From contig NZ_CP146256.1 of assembly GCF_039134705.1 (NCBI RefSeq), positions 682,001 to 746,000 of the forward strand: a stretch of DNA of 64,000 nt, in the 5' to 3' direction. A program made the translations under genes and the position numbers. This document shows positions 1 to 7,899 of this stretch, piece by piece (positions within the stretch are counted from its first letter, which is position 1; the number at the start of each line of letters is the position of its first letter). Under the pieces are notes generated by a model that was given only the letters and a program-made list of their open reading frames with translations, made no database searches and had not been told where the DNA came from. The stretch comes from Kineothrix sp. IPX-CK (GTDB lineage: Bacteria > Bacillota > Clostridia > Lachnospirales > Lachnospiraceae).

Positions 1-747
1 AATATAGAGGCATTGAAGAGAGGCTGTGAAGGAGTTCCATTGAATATTGATGACCTTGATAAAACGCAGTTCCGCAGTCATGCAGATAAGATTATTAAGG
101 ATGATGAATGGGGTATCAGAGACCATTTTATCAATTATCCGGCGGTAGCTATTACTACAAATAGATTACCTTCTTTAGAGGCACCGATATCTAAGAGGGC
201 GATTGGATGTAGAATCAATGCAAAGATTGATAAAGAAGCCGGTATTAAGAATTCCAAAAAAATAAACGAAAGCATGCGTAATATTACCAATAGTTTTTAC
301 TGTGAATATGTGCGCAGGATGCTTCCCAAGATTGCAGATATGGTAGAACATATGAAACTGGGAAATGTAGATTATTTGCCGGATATTTTTGCGATATCGT
401 CGGAAGTATTGGTGGATATTATTGACGAGTTTGCTTCTGACGAAAAACCGGATTACTTTGCAGTGCTAAGCTATACTGATTATTTTGGAGAAAAGGTGGT
501 AGGTAGAAATGCTATAGCAAAGATTATCAATGCCTGGGAGAATGAGAAGAAGCAATTCACGATTGATAGGAAGAAAAACAAGCTGATATATACCTATCCG
601 GAGGGAGCAAATACATATGAGCTGAGATATATTTGTGATGAATTACCTCCGAAGTTGAATGCCAAGGTGGCATCTAGAAGTTTGGTGATGGATTTGGACA
701 TGGCGTGTGAATTCTTTGGTACAAAATTTAAGAAAAGTATATTCTAG
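1..747 (+). CDS. C-terminal part of a mobile-element helicase/primase-like ATPase (5' end outside window)
   Basis: The frame is open from the first base (N-I-E-A-L before the first possible start), so this is the C-terminal 248 residues of a longer protein. The segment AITTNRLP followed about 10 residues later by KRAIGCRI resembles the sensor/arginine-finger part of SF3-type helicases in phage and plasmid primase-helicases. The rest, including an IDEFASDEKPDYF stretch, resembles no domain I know. It is the first of several replication and regulation genes of an element that ends at the integrase at 6403-7641. If the call is right, it unwinds element DNA during replication. No Walker A motif is in view, so the assignment is inference. 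Confidence 0.5.
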   Translation, partial: NIEALKRGCEGVPLNIDDLDKTQFRSHADKIIKDDEWGIRDHFINYPAVAITTNRLPSLEAPISKRAIGCRINAKIDKEAGIKNSKKINESMRNITNSFYCEYVRRMLPKIADMVEHMKLGNVDYLPDIFAISSEVLVDIIDEFASDEKPDYFAVLSYTDYFGEKVVGRNAIAKIINAWENEKKQFTIDRKKNKLIYTYPEGANTYELRYICDELPPKLNAKVASRSLVMDLDMACEFFGTKFKKSIF

Positions 748-752
748 GCAAG

Positions 753-787
753 GAGCTTTGCCCCAAATTGTGGGGCGAAGCTTTTTC
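753..787 (+). terminator. Rho-independent terminator
   Basis: An 11-bp stem, AGCTTTGCCCC pairing with GGGGCGAAGCT with one G-T pair, has a short loop and is followed by TTTT. It starts six bases after the helicase-like stop codon and ends the rightward transcript before the convergent HAD gene. Confidence 0.8.
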
Positions 788-852
788 TCCTTGTATAGCT
801 CAAGAATATCATGAGGTTGGATGAGATGCAATGATATGAAATTTTCAAAAAA

Positions 853-1182
853 TTATGCATTGAAACTTTCCAGCTGTAGAGACCGGTCATCAATATACCA
901 GTCGCAGGTAATCTTCCGACTGTTACTGCCATAGTATTCTACAATTTCCGGAAGGTTGTCGTTGACAGCATCGAATTCCAGACCGTGCTCCTGACACCAA
1001 GCGACAGCATTCGACAGAGCTTCGCCGATGCGACAGGTCCAGAGGATGAGCTTGTTGCCATCGGATTTCCATTTCTTGAGATAATTGATAAGTGCCTGAT
1101 TGGGTTCGCCGCAATCGGGCCACTTACTAAAGCATAAGGTGCCGTCAAAGTCGACAGCTATGATTTGATAATTACGTTCCAT
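853..1182 (-). CDS. Small HAD-superfamily hydrolase
   Basis: A 109-residue protein with HAD motif I (VDFDGTL) near the N-terminus, a threonine in LWTCRIG as motif II, and a terminal WYIDDRS with the paired aspartates of motif IV. No cap domain fits in this length, so it is a minimal HAD phosphatase of the kind common in phages and conjugative elements. The substrate is unknown. The start at 1182 is chosen because an AGGAGG lies just upstream. A longer frame exists but would lie inside the upstream regulator. The first 11 bases overlap the end of the XRE gene, which implies translational coupling. Confidence 0.75.
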   Translation of the reverse strand: MERNYQIIAVDFDGTLCFSKWPDCGEPNQALINYLKKWKSDGNKLILWTCRIGEALSNAVAWCQEHGLEFDAVNDNLPEIVEYYGSNSRKITCDWYIDDRSLQLESFNA

Positions 1183-1456
1183 GACGGCCTCCTTTCTCTT
1201 CATCTTTTTTTTCGTTTTTATCCGGAAAAATAAGTGGTAGAGCAACCTTAAAATAATTTGCTATTCTATACGCCATCTGCACGGAAGGGTCATGTGTACC
1301 TCTTTCAATATAGCCGATAGTTCTCCGGCTACAGTCTACAGCTTCTGCCAGTTTGTCTTGTGAAATGTTAGCCTGCTGGCGGAACTGTAATAAATTATTA
1401 GGGTATGACTGCATTCCATGTTTGGTCTTGCAGTATCCTGTATCTTTTACTTCCAT
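1172..1456 (-). CDS. XRE-family helix-turn-helix regulator
   Basis: A 94-residue protein whose central part (ISQDKLAEAVDCSRRTIGYIERG) is a Cro/C1-type helix-turn-helix, followed by the family's usual helical tail (YRIANYFKVAL) and a lysine-rich C-terminus. It overlaps the HAD hydrolase gene by 11 bases, so the two form an operon. The start at 1456 has only a weak GGAG upstream, and M15 (MQSYPNN) is an alternative. It probably controls its own operon on the element, but no clear operator is seen next to it. Confidence 0.8.
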   Translation of the reverse strand: MEVKDTGYCKTKHGMQSYPNNLLQFRQQANISQDKLAEAVDCSRRTIGYIERGTHDPSVQMAYRIANYFKVALPLIFPDKNEKKDEEKGGRHGT

Positions 1457-1544
1457 CGAATCACTCCATTCACAAAAATGTGGTAGCCGGGCTGCCCCAG
1501 CCTATGGTCTAATTCTATAATTTTATGTGTCCAATAATACGGTC

Positions 1545-2246
1545 TTAATTCAGAACCCGACCAAAAATCTTAAAGGAGCTTTCGTCAGTAACCTTAATAG
1601 GTTCATATTTGCTATTAAGGGATATGAGGTATACTCCGTCCTTATCATCCTTAAGCTGCTTGCAGTAGGTCATACCGTCGAGGTAGAAGATACCGATTTC
1701 GCCACTGCTTAAGGAATTTGTCTGCTGTACCCATACAGCCTGATTATCATGATAGCGAGGCTCCATACTGTCACCGTTGAGTGCCAGTCCGAAGTCGGCT
1801 TCTTCGGGAACTTCTTTGCCCACTTCAATGATTTCAAAGTTTTCATCATCCAGAAATTCACCGGTACCGGCAGATGCTGCCAAGGTGGACCATTTGATAG
1901 GTCTGCGGAAAGGAATAATGGTAGCTTCCTGCTTTTGGAACTGTTCAGAGAGCAGGAGCAGTCCGATGTATTCTAAAGCTTTTGCTTTTCCTTCCTCATT
2001 CAGCTTTGCTAATGGGTCATCCGGATTAAAACCAATGAATTCATTATAGATATCAGTGATGCCAAGTATCTTGCACAAAGCAAGGAATTGTTGCGCATTC
2101 GGATAGCTGATATCCTTTTCCCATGCGCTGACAGCCGCATTCGATACATTGATTCCGTAGAAGCGGAGTTTCTCTGATACGTCTATCTGTGACATTTTCT
2201 TAGCTTTTCTGTATGTGGCGAGTGTAACGCCGATTTTCTTTTCCAT
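1545..2246 (-). CDS. S24-peptidase repressor (cI/LexA-like, HTH plus self-cleavage domain)
   Basis: A 233-residue protein. Residues 1-65 form an XRE helix-turn-helix and residues 115-233 an S24 peptidase. The Ala-Gly cleavage bond is A126-G127 (AASAGTGE), the catalytic serine is S160 in NGDSMEP, and the lysine is K196 in YCKQLK. Such repressors cleave themselves when RecA filaments form and so induce the element on DNA damage. It is divergent from the Y-family polymerase gene, with palindromic sites between them, which suggests that it represses that operon. The start at 2246 follows AGGAAAGG. The longer frame to 2294 would run through an inverted repeat and is rejected. Confidence 0.88.
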   Translation of the reverse strand: MEKKIGVTLATYRKAKKMSQIDVSEKLRFYGINVSNAAVSAWEKDISYPNAQQFLALCKILGITDIYNEFIGFNPDDPLAKLNEEGKAKALEYIGLLLLSEQFQKQEATIIPFRRPIKWSTLAASAGTGEFLDDENFEIIEVGKEVPEEADFGLALNGDSMEPRYHDNQAVWVQQTNSLSSGEIGIFYLDGMTYCKQLKDDKDGVYLISLNSKYEPIKVTDESSFKIFGRVLN

Positions 2247-2270
2247 AATAGTATATGCCTTTCCTGTATC

Positions 2271-2320
2271 TGCAAATTTGGAGCGCAGATACAAATTTGC
2301 GCGTGAAAATTTATTTTCAC
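2271..2320. promoter_or_regulatory. Candidate operators for the S24 repressor
   Basis: Two palindromic patterns lie just upstream of the repressor start. TGCAAATTTG and ACAAATTTGC form an inverted repeat spaced 10 bases apart. GTGAAAAT-TT-ATTTTCAC at 2303-2320 is a perfect 18-bp palindrome. Their place between divergent genes fits autoregulation. Confidence 0.55.
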
Positions 2321-2412
2321 ACTTACCTCACAAAGTGCCTTGCACTGTTCATAATCAAATGATATACGAAAGAAAAATATTTTTCAAGAGAAAATCAATA
2401 ATAAATTGAATT

Positions 2413-2427
2413 GGCAAAAATTTTGCC
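2413..2427. promoter_or_regulatory. 15-bp palindrome upstream of the Y-family polymerase
   Basis: GGCAAAAATTTTGCC is a perfect palindrome about 100 bases before the polymerase start. It may be an operator for the S24 repressor or for the LexA-domain protein encoded downstream. No matching copy stands next to the repressor. Confidence 0.4.
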
Positions 2428-2526
2428 GTTGATTTCAATTGGAGTTTGATTTATGATATATCTTGCGAGGACGCTTCGATACCGTGCCACGGAGAAAACG
2501 AGACCGATATGGAGGAGGTGGAAGGG

Positions 2527-3774
2527 ATGAAGGACAGAACGATTTTGCATTCAGATATCAATTGTTGTTATGCGGCCATTGAGCATCTGCATCATCCGGA
2601 GTTAGCCGGGAAGCCTTTGGCAGTAGGAGGAGACCCCGAAGCAAGACATGGAATTGTTTTGACAGCTGACTACATTGCCAAGAAATGCGGTGTGAAGACA
2701 GGCATGGCACTCTGGCAGGCAAAACAGGTTTGTCCGGAAATCAATTTTATCTCACCAAGAATGGACTTATATCTTCGGTTTTCCAAAATGGCGCATGAGA
2801 TTTACGGAGAGTATACCGACTTACAGGAAGCCTATGGGATTGATGAAAGCTGGCTGGATGTAACAGACAGCGTGAGCCTAAAGGGAGATGGATATCGGAT
2901 TGCTCAGGAAATCAGTAATCGCATGAAGTCAGAACTTGGAATCACGGTAAGTATTGGTGTGTCATTTAATAAGATATATGCTAAGCTTGGTTCCGATTAC
3001 AAAAAGCCGGATGCGATAACGACGATGTATCGGGATGAATTCCGACAGAAAGCGTGGGTACTGCCTGCATCCGATTTGCTTTATGTGGGGCGAAGTACAT
3101 CAGCGAAGTTGCAGAAATTAGGCATCAGAAGTATCGGAGATTTGGCAAGGACGGATGAAAAGATTTTGCATTCGCAACTTGGCAAGATGGGAGATATTCT
3201 GTGGGCTTTTGCAAACGGTTACGATGATTCACCGGTAAAGTATGAGGATGCGCATGCTCCTATTAAATCCATCGGCAACAGTACCACAACACCGAGGGAC
3301 TTGGTGAATGAGCAGGATGTGAAGATTGTTCTTACGATATTAGCAGAGAGTGTAGCTGCAAGGCTGCGGGAAAATGGTTTTAAATGCCGAGTGGTAGAAA
3401 TCAGTGTCCGGGATAATGAGTTGTTTTCATTTACCAGACAGAGGAAAATCGACCATGCTACCAATGTGACGAGAGAGATAGCGGAGGAAGCATTCCGGTT
3501 ATTTCAGGAGAATTACAACTGGCAGAAACCGATTCGAAGCGTAGGTGTGAGAGGAGCCGACCTTGTAAATGATAATTATTGGGAGCAGATAGATTTGTTC
3601 TCAAGTGTAGAATTTAGAGAAAAGCAGATGAAGGTGGATACGGCGGTGGATGATATCCGTCGCCGGTTTGGCTTTTACAGTGTGCAGCGTGGGATTATGT
3701 ATTTTGATAAGATGCTGTCCTCTGTGGATGCGAAAGCAGAGCATACGGTTCACCCTCATGGCTATTTCGGATAA
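2527..3774 (+). CDS. Y-family DNA polymerase (UmuC/DinB-type)
   Basis: A 415-residue translesion polymerase. The N-terminal LHSDINCCYAAIE carries the first metal-binding aspartate. YGIDESWLDVT carries the catalytic Asp-Glu pair, and SIGVSFNKIYAKLGSDYKKP is the fingers/palm signature. A thumb with a helix-hairpin-helix (LGIRSIGDLA) and a little-finger domain complete a normal-length protein. The start at 2527 is preceded by GGAGGAGG. An upstream in-frame ATG at 2446 lacks a ribosome-binding site. It is the first gene of an operon with a LexA DNA-binding-domain protein and a small conserved protein, opposite the S24 repressor, so damage-inducible expression is likely. Confidence 0.92.
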   Translation: MKDRTILHSDINCCYAAIEHLHHPELAGKPLAVGGDPEARHGIVLTADYIAKKCGVKTGMALWQAKQVCPEINFISPRMDLYLRFSKMAHEIYGEYTDLQEAYGIDESWLDVTDSVSLKGDGYRIAQEISNRMKSELGITVSIGVSFNKIYAKLGSDYKKPDAITTMYRDEFRQKAWVLPASDLLYVGRSTSAKLQKLGIRSIGDLARTDEKILHSQLGKMGDILWAFANGYDDSPVKYEDAHAPIKSIGNSTTTPRDLVNEQDVKIVLTILAESVAARLRENGFKCRVVEISVRDNELFSFTRQRKIDHATNVTREIAEEAFRLFQENYNWQKPIRSVGVRGADLVNDNYWEQIDLFSSVEFREKQMKVDTAVDDIRRRFGFYSVQRGIMYFDKMLSSVDAKAEHTVHPHGYFG

Positions 3775-3791
3775 GAATGGAGGTTTGGTGC

Positions 3792-4013
3792 ATGGCAAAT
3801 AGAGGACAGATTATGACGGATAAGGATAAAGAAATGTATAATGTAATTTCCTTGTATATAGCGCAGAAAGGGTATTCTCCAACAGTGAGAGAATTATGCG
3901 CAATGACTGGAGTTCGTTCGACATCAACCGTACATGGTAGATTAAAAAAATTGGAGAGTCTAGGTAAGATTAGAAAACTTACGGAAAGCCCAAGGACGAT
4001 TACAGTGGTATAG
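3792..4013 (+). CDS. Stand-alone LexA DNA-binding domain protein (no S24 peptidase)
   Basis: A 73-residue protein made almost only of a LexA-type winged helix: YIAQKGYSPTVRELCAMTG, then STSTVHGRLKKLESLGKIRK, ending at PRTITVV. In full LexA a linker and S24 peptidase would follow, but here a stop codon ends the gene. The start at 3792 follows GGAGG. It sits 17 bases after the polymerase gene and 8 bases before the next. It may read LexA-type sites without being cleaved, or act as a passive competitor of host LexA. The fold assignment is strong and the role is inference. Confidence 0.85.
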   Translation: MANRGQIMTDKDKEMYNVISLYIAQKGYSPTVRELCAMTGVRSTSTVHGRLKKLESLGKIRKLTESPRTITVV

Positions 4014-4021
4014 GAGGCAGT

Positions 4022-4264
4022 ATGGAATCATGTAAGGTTTATGTGGACGTAGATGCTACGTTTACTAAGGATGGCCGGTTATTACCACGGAGCTTTATCT
4101 GGACGGACGGACACCGGTATGAGATACAGCGTGTCAAGCATATATGCAGAGCTGCCAGTTTGAAGGCAGGTGGTGTGGGGATGAGGTATACCTGCATCAT
4201 AGATGGCAAGGAAAGTCATCTGTATTATGAGGATAACAATATGTGGTTTGTGGAGGGGCGATAA
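4022..4264 (+). CDS. Small conserved protein in the polymerase operon
   Basis: An 80-residue basic protein, probably rich in beta strands (KVYVDVDATFTKDGRLLPRSF, then YEIQRVKHICRA, then YTCIIDGKESHLYYED). I do not recognise a named domain with confidence. It follows the LexA-domain gene by 8 bases with a GGAGG before its ATG, so it is the third gene of the translesion operon. The position suggests an accessory role to the polymerase, but nothing in the sequence shows a catalytic site. Confidence 0.65.
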   Translation: MESCKVYVDVDATFTKDGRLLPRSFIWTDGHRYEIQRVKHICRAASLKAGGVGMRYTCIIDGKESHLYYEDNNMWFVEGR

Positions 4265-4273
4265 TTCTAAGGA

Positions 4274-4438
4274 ATGGAGTTAGTCAGGAAAAAAGGTCAG
4301 CGAGAAGTACAAAGGACGAGTGGTGCGGACTTCGGCACATCGGAACTCATTCGTCATTTAACAGTCATCAATGGTTTTCCTTTCCCTTTACCGTTGAGTA
4401 ATTACAGTCAACAGGAGGATTTTGATGATGATAGATAG
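4274..4438 (+). CDS. Possible small ORF (54 aa)
   Basis: An ATG frame of 54 codons starts 10 bases after the previous gene (MELVRKKGQREVQ..., ending QQEDFDDDR) and overlaps the next gene's start by 14 bases. It has a weak AAGGA immediately before the ATG. The overlap favours a real operon member, but the composition is not diagnostic and the region may simply be a leader. Confidence 0.3.
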   Translation: MELVRKKGQREVQRTSGADFGTSELIRHLTVINGFPFPLPLSNYSQQEDFDDDR

Positions 4439-4685
4439 AAAAGATAAGAGATTTGTAAGCTGCCCGGTGTGTGGCAGAGTTCTGATGAAATGTCAGGGAG
4501 AGTGTAATATTGAGATAACCTGCGGAAAATGCAACCGAGAAATTGTTGCCCTTGTGGATAACGAGAGAGTGATGGTGCTGGAGAATCGCAGAGGGAATGG
4601 TCAGGTAGGACAGGTCAAGGTAAGCGTCCAGAAGACCAAGGGCTGTAAGCAGATGCAACCGATGAAGCGAGCAGCAAATTATTAA
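4425..4685 (+). CDS. Zinc-ribbon protein (Com-like)
   Basis: An 86-residue protein with paired cysteines C13-x2-C16 and C33-x2-C36 plus C23 and C27, that is CPVCGR followed about 16 residues later by CGKC. This is a typical small zinc ribbon, reminiscent of the phage Mu Com translation regulator and of similar proteins in conjugative elements. The C-terminal half is basic and glutamine-rich, suiting RNA or DNA binding. ATG 4425 follows AGGAGG at ideal spacing, and the next codon is also ATG. The function is not known. Confidence 0.65.
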   Translation: MMIDRKDKRFVSCPVCGRVLMKCQGECNIEITCGKCNREIVALVDNERVMVLENRRGNGQVGQVKVSVQKTKGCKQMQPMKRAANY

Positions 4686-4705
4686 GCAAGAATACAATCG
4701 AATAG

Positions 4706-4828
4706 AATGAGGAATCAGAAGAACCGTCGGATTTGGCTGGAACCATCAGGGTCGGCACTGATTACCAAGAGTTTGTTAAAGAGCTGGATTTAGCAGAGAA
4801 CTATCAGGAGCCGACAAAACGGAGATAA
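4706..4828 (+). pseudogene. Remnant of a small acidic ORF without start codon
   Basis: After a TAG at 4703 an open frame of 40 codons runs E-E-S-E-E-P-S-D-L-A-G-T and ends ENYQEPTKRR at a TAA. Its composition is protein-like, but it has no ATG or GTG and no ribosome-binding site. It may be the tail of a gene that lost its 5' part, or a frameshifted extension of the zinc-ribbon gene. Its last codons form one arm of the interlocked repeat at 4808-4902. Confidence 0.35.
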
Positions 4829-4902
4829 CGCCAGGTGGCATATATTATTAGCTACCGGTCTTATTGTCATACGTTTTGTCGGCTCTTTATGCGTTTTCTC
4901 CG
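4808..4902. repeat. Two interlocked inverted repeats with pseudoknot order
   Basis: Arm A (4808-4821, GAGCCGACAAAACG) pairs perfectly with 4872-4885. Arm B (4820-4831, CGGAGATAACGC) pairs with 4891-4902 with one mismatch. The order A-B-A'-B' means the two stems cannot nest: they either form a pseudoknot or compete. The structure lies just before an XRE gene and could be a terminator or attenuator pair. Confidence 0.6.
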
Positions 4903-4929
4903 TTTCGGACTCCGGAAATGGAGAGAATG

Positions 4930-5247
4930 ATGGAAAAGACAGTAGGACAGAGAATTAAGGAATGCAGATTAAAATTAGGAATGACACAGCAGGAGTTCGC
5001 TGAGGTAATGTATATGCCAAAATCAACAATATCCGCTTATGAAAGGGATGTAGTAGATTTGAAGCTGGGAACCATTAAGGAACTTGCAAATGCGCTGCAT
5101 ACTACGGTTGGATATTTGATTGAGGGCGAAAAAGAGGAATTTGATGAGGATGTAATGCGTGCAGCGATGATGTTGCAGAATATGCCGGAGGAATTGAGAA
5201 GAGTTGCTGTGGAGCAGGTAAAGGTGTTGAATGGGTTGGCGAAGTAA
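4930..5247 (+). CDS. XRE-family helix-turn-helix regulator
   Basis: About 105 residues. A Cro/C1 helix-turn-helix spans the first 60 (RIKECRLKLGMTQQEFAEVM, then KSTISAYER), and an acidic C-terminal helix (EELRRVAVEQVKVLNGLAK) probably dimerises. Three close ATGs at 4918, 4927 and 4930 are possible. GGAGAG at 4920-4925 best suits the last. The long upstream extension is rejected because it would read through the interlocked repeat. Two terminators follow directly, so the gene is monocistronic. Confidence 0.8.
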   Translation: MEKTVGQRIKECRLKLGMTQQEFAEVMYMPKSTISAYERDVVDLKLGTIKELANALHTTVGYLIEGEKEEFDEDVMRAAMMLQNMPEELRRVAVEQVKVLNGLAK

Positions 5248-5265
5248 AACAATTATGTGGGCTGT

Positions 5266-5307
5266 AATATCCTTCGGAGAAGAAATTCCCCGGAGGATAT
5301 TTTTTTG
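5266..5307 (+). terminator. Rho-independent terminator
   Basis: AATATCCTTCGG pairs with CCGGAGGATATT (one G-T) around a 12-base loop and is followed by seven T residues. It ends the XRE transcript. Confidence 0.85.
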
Positions 5308-5312
5308 TCTCC

Positions 5313-5337
5313 AAGTACAATGCCATTGTACTTTTTG
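5313..5337 (+). terminator. Second hairpin with T-tract
   Basis: AAGTACAATG-C-CATTGTACTT is a 10-bp perfect stem running into five T residues, 6 bases after the previous terminator. The single-base centre makes it a palindrome as well, so it may also be a protein-binding site. Confidence 0.5.
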
Positions 5338-5446
5338 TACAATAACTGGGTAACGACCGGCAAGCCATCACAAGCTATAATAAACCTTGTCAACGAGATA
5401 AAGAAGCAAAACCGGTTCTGCTTCAGAAATTCATAAGGAGGCATGT

Positions 5447-6019
5447 ATGAAATCTGGAGCAATTAGCATTGACAGATATGCTGGTGGAGAGCCAGCAGAA
5501 CAATTTGATTTTCTGTATGAAAACTTTTCTATTCTACAGGAGCTGTTAAAGGATTACAGGGAAGAGCTGATAATGGAAGTGATTGAGCAAAAGGCTTATA
5601 ATCGCCACTCACAAAATGGAGATTTGGGTGTAAGGATTCAGGTATCCATGGGAATCAGTAATCCGACTATGAATAAGGCAATCGAGCACATGACAGTGGC
5701 GCAGGCGATTGATGAAGGGCTGCTGGATGAGGATTTCTTCGAGGATACGGATAACAAGCAGGAACTGATTCGTAAAGTGACCTGTTACCACCGCGTAAAT
5801 ACTGATTTGGAGATATTCACTTCGAAGCTTGGAACCATGTGCTTGAAGGACCAGAACATTATCAGACCGTATCTCCTTCGGGAGAAGTCGATGGATGACT
5901 TAGCGGTGGATTTGGGAATTGATTACCGGTCCGCAGTGAAGCATGTGTACAGAATTAAGAAACGATTGATTGAAAAGGTTGAGCCGAAGCTTACTGTTAT
6001 GAATAGAAGAGGAGCATAA
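5447..6019 (+). CDS. Sigma-70-like/ArpU-type regulator
   Basis: A 190-residue protein. The C-terminus (YLLREKSMDDLAVDLGIDYRSAVKHVYRIKKRLIEKVEPKL) is a sigma region 4-like helix-turn-helix. The N-terminal two thirds are helical and acidic without a region 2 that I can recognise. Such proteins near integrase genes of conjugative elements act as late-gene or excision regulators. ATG 5447 follows AAGGAGG. The excisionase-like gene starts four bases after the stop, so the two are co-transcribed. Function is inferred from fold and position. Confidence 0.6.
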   Translation: MKSGAISIDRYAGGEPAEQFDFLYENFSILQELLKDYREELIMEVIEQKAYNRHSQNGDLGVRIQVSMGISNPTMNKAIEHMTVAQAIDEGLLDEDFFEDTDNKQELIRKVTCYHRVNTDLEIFTSKLGTMCLKDQNIIRPYLLREKSMDDLAVDLGIDYRSAVKHVYRIKKRLIEKVEPKLTVMNRRGA

Positions 6020-6023
6020 GATT

Positions 6024-6233
6024 ATGGGATTTAGAAGAACAGATGTGGAAGAGACAGCATTATATGCGAAGAAGTTTGTGCGTTACGATGAAGGGGCAAG
6101 GAAATACAGCATGGGGCTTTCGAAGTTTCAGACCCTTGCCAGAGAAGCAAAGGCAACTTATAAGGTGGATAAACTGGTGCTTGTAAATTGTGATTTGTTT
6201 GAAAAATATCTGGAGACTTTTAGAGAATATTAA
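6024..6233 (+). CDS. Excisionase-like small protein (DUF6462-type)
   Basis: A 69-residue basic protein (FRRTDVEETALYAKKFVRYDEGARKYSMGLSKFQTLAREA, then VNCDLFEKYLETFREY). The layout matches small excisionase-like winged-helix proteins found directly upstream of Tn916-type integrases in Lachnospiraceae. It is translationally linked to the sigma-like gene (four-base gap). It probably helps the integrase in excision. The family name is from memory. Confidence 0.65.
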   Translation: MGFRRTDVEETALYAKKFVRYDEGARKYSMGLSKFQTLAREAKATYKVDKLVLVNCDLFEKYLETFREY

Positions 6234-6274
6234 AGAAAGCCTTGGGAGTGTGCGGGTAACAATAAAATGATGAA

Positions 6275-6395
6275 TAGGGCTTGATTTTTCGCGATTTATA
6301 TTGCGAATCCGAACCGTAAGAGATATAATATATATCGTAGCAAATATTTTGCGTTTGCGGTTCGTTTACGAATCAGGTCCTCTTTTTTTAGGAGG
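6275..6395 (+). promoter_or_regulatory. Structured leader/promoter region of the integrase gene
   Basis: Between xis-like and int there are nested inverted repeats: TTCGCGATTTATATTGCGAA, and CGAACCG pairing with CGGTTCG about 45 bases later, then a T-rich run before AGGAGG. An AT-rich stretch (GATATAATATATA) could be a -10 region. Together they look like a regulated leader controlling integrase levels. Confidence 0.4.
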
Positions 6396-6402
6396 ATAGA
6401 GA

Positions 6403-7641
6403 ATGGCAAAGGCAAGAAAAGATTTACGTGGACGTGCTCTGAAAAAGGGAGAAGTCCAAAGAAAAAGTGATCAGAGGTATATGTATACTTACACAGACCC
6501 TTTGGGGAGAAGAAAGTTTATTTATGCCAATGACTTAACCGAGCTCCGGGAGAAGGAGCAGAAGCTTCAAAGGGATCAGCTTGACGGTTTGGATTTATAT
6601 GCAGCCGGTAAGGCAACTGTCAATGATACGTTTGACCGCTACATGGCAACGAAGTTTGAGTTGCGAGATTCTACGAGGAACGGGTACCTTTATACTTACG
6701 ACCATCTTATACGAGATAAATTCGGATTTAAGAAGCTGGTAGATGTGAAGTATTCAGATGTATTGCAGTTCTATTACTACTTATTAAATGACAAGGGCAT
6801 CGCACTTGGTACATTGGATTCTGTGCATTGTCTTTTACATCCAACATTTCAGTTGGCAGTGAGAGATGATATTATCAGAAAGAATCCTACGGATGGTGTG
6901 ATGAAGGAAATTTCTAAGAAGGGTGGTAAGAATCGTGGAGTCAGACATGCGCTTACTGTGGATGAGCAGAGAACGTTCATGGAGTACATCGCAAATCATC
7001 CGGTGTATTATCACTGGTGGCCATTGTTCACAGTTCTGTTGGGAACCGGTACACGTATCGGGGAGTGCTTAGGACTTCGGTGGCAGGACCTTGATTTCGA
7101 GAAGCGAGTTATCAGTATCAATCATAGTGTAGTGTATTATTCCCAGAAGGATACCAAGACAAGTGTTATGCGAGTTTCACTTCCAAAGACCGAGGCAGGT
7201 ATCAGAACCATTCCGATGCTTGATATGGTCAAGGATGCATTTGAGATGGAGCGTGAAGCACAGAAGGAAACCGGAGAGAATATACAGGTGCTTGACGGGA
7301 TGTCTGGGTTTGTATTTACGAATCGTTTTGGAAATATTCCAAATCCGCAGACAGTGAATGACACCATCCGTCGCATCAGGAACAGCTACAATGCAGAGGA
7401 AGTATTGAATGCGAAAAAGGAGAAGCGTGAGAAGCTATTGCTTCCGCATTTTTCGTGTCATCATTTGAGACATACTTTTGCAACCAGACTGTGTGAGACT
7501 GAGACGAACCTGAAAGTAATTCAGGCAATTATGGGACATCGTAATATCGAGACTACGATGGACATTTACGCCGAGGCAACAGAGCGTAAAAAACAGGAAT
7601 CATTTGAGATTTTAGCTTCAAAATTGGATAGCATTTTTTGA
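6403..7641 (+). CDS. int: Tyrosine integrase (Tn916 type)
   Basis: A 412-residue tyrosine recombinase. The N-terminal 60 residues form the arm-binding domain, residues 65-165 a SAM-like core-binding domain, and the C-terminus the catalytic domain. The catalytic residues are visible: Arg in TGTRIGECLGLRW, His-Leu-Arg in CHHLRHTFATR, His in MGHRNIETTMDIY and the tyrosine of DIYAEA. It has an ideal AGGAGG. As the last gene of the left element it marks its right end. The att region should lie in 7642-8094. It resembles the second integrase at 13636 along its whole length. Confidence 0.95.
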   Translation: MAKARKDLRGRALKKGEVQRKSDQRYMYTYTDPLGRRKFIYANDLTELREKEQKLQRDQLDGLDLYAAGKATVNDTFDRYMATKFELRDSTRNGYLYTYDHLIRDKFGFKKLVDVKYSDVLQFYYYLLNDKGIALGTLDSVHCLLHPTFQLAVRDDIIRKNPTDGVMKEISKKGGKNRGVRHALTVDEQRTFMEYIANHPVYYHWWPLFTVLLGTGTRIGECLGLRWQDLDFEKRVISINHSVVYYSQKDTKTSVMRVSLPKTEAGIRTIPMLDMVKDAFEMEREAQKETGENIQVLDGMSGFVFTNRFGNIPNPQTVNDTIRRIRNSYNAEEVLNAKKEKREKLLLPHFSCHHLRHTFATRLCETETNLKVIQAIMGHRNIETTMDIYAEATERKKQESFEILASKLDSIF

Positions 7642-7899
7642 GAAAGGACCCGGCTGGAGTCTGACAACAAAAATCAGTAAGTGCAACAATTTGACAGCAA
7701 ATTCAGTTTTATAACAAGCGATAACAAGTTATCACAACTTGGTGGAAATACAGCAAAAACGTGATAACAAGTGGTCATAGGCGATAGCAAGGAGATAACC
7801 TGTGGCATCCCGACGATGAAAAGCCTGGATAAGTAAGAGGGCTGGAAAAGCCTGAATTTAAAGGATTCCGAGAGAAGTGTCAGAGGACAAAAAGAGGAT

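Noticed and set aside
2247..2294. Upstream extension of the S24 repressor
   Set aside because: It would cover the inverted repeat at 2271-2300 and lacks a ribosome-binding site.
3792..4013. LexA gene truncated by a recent frameshift
   Set aside because: No peptidase-like sequence follows in any frame, and the next gene starts eight bases later with its own ribosome-binding site, so the short form is the genuine gene.
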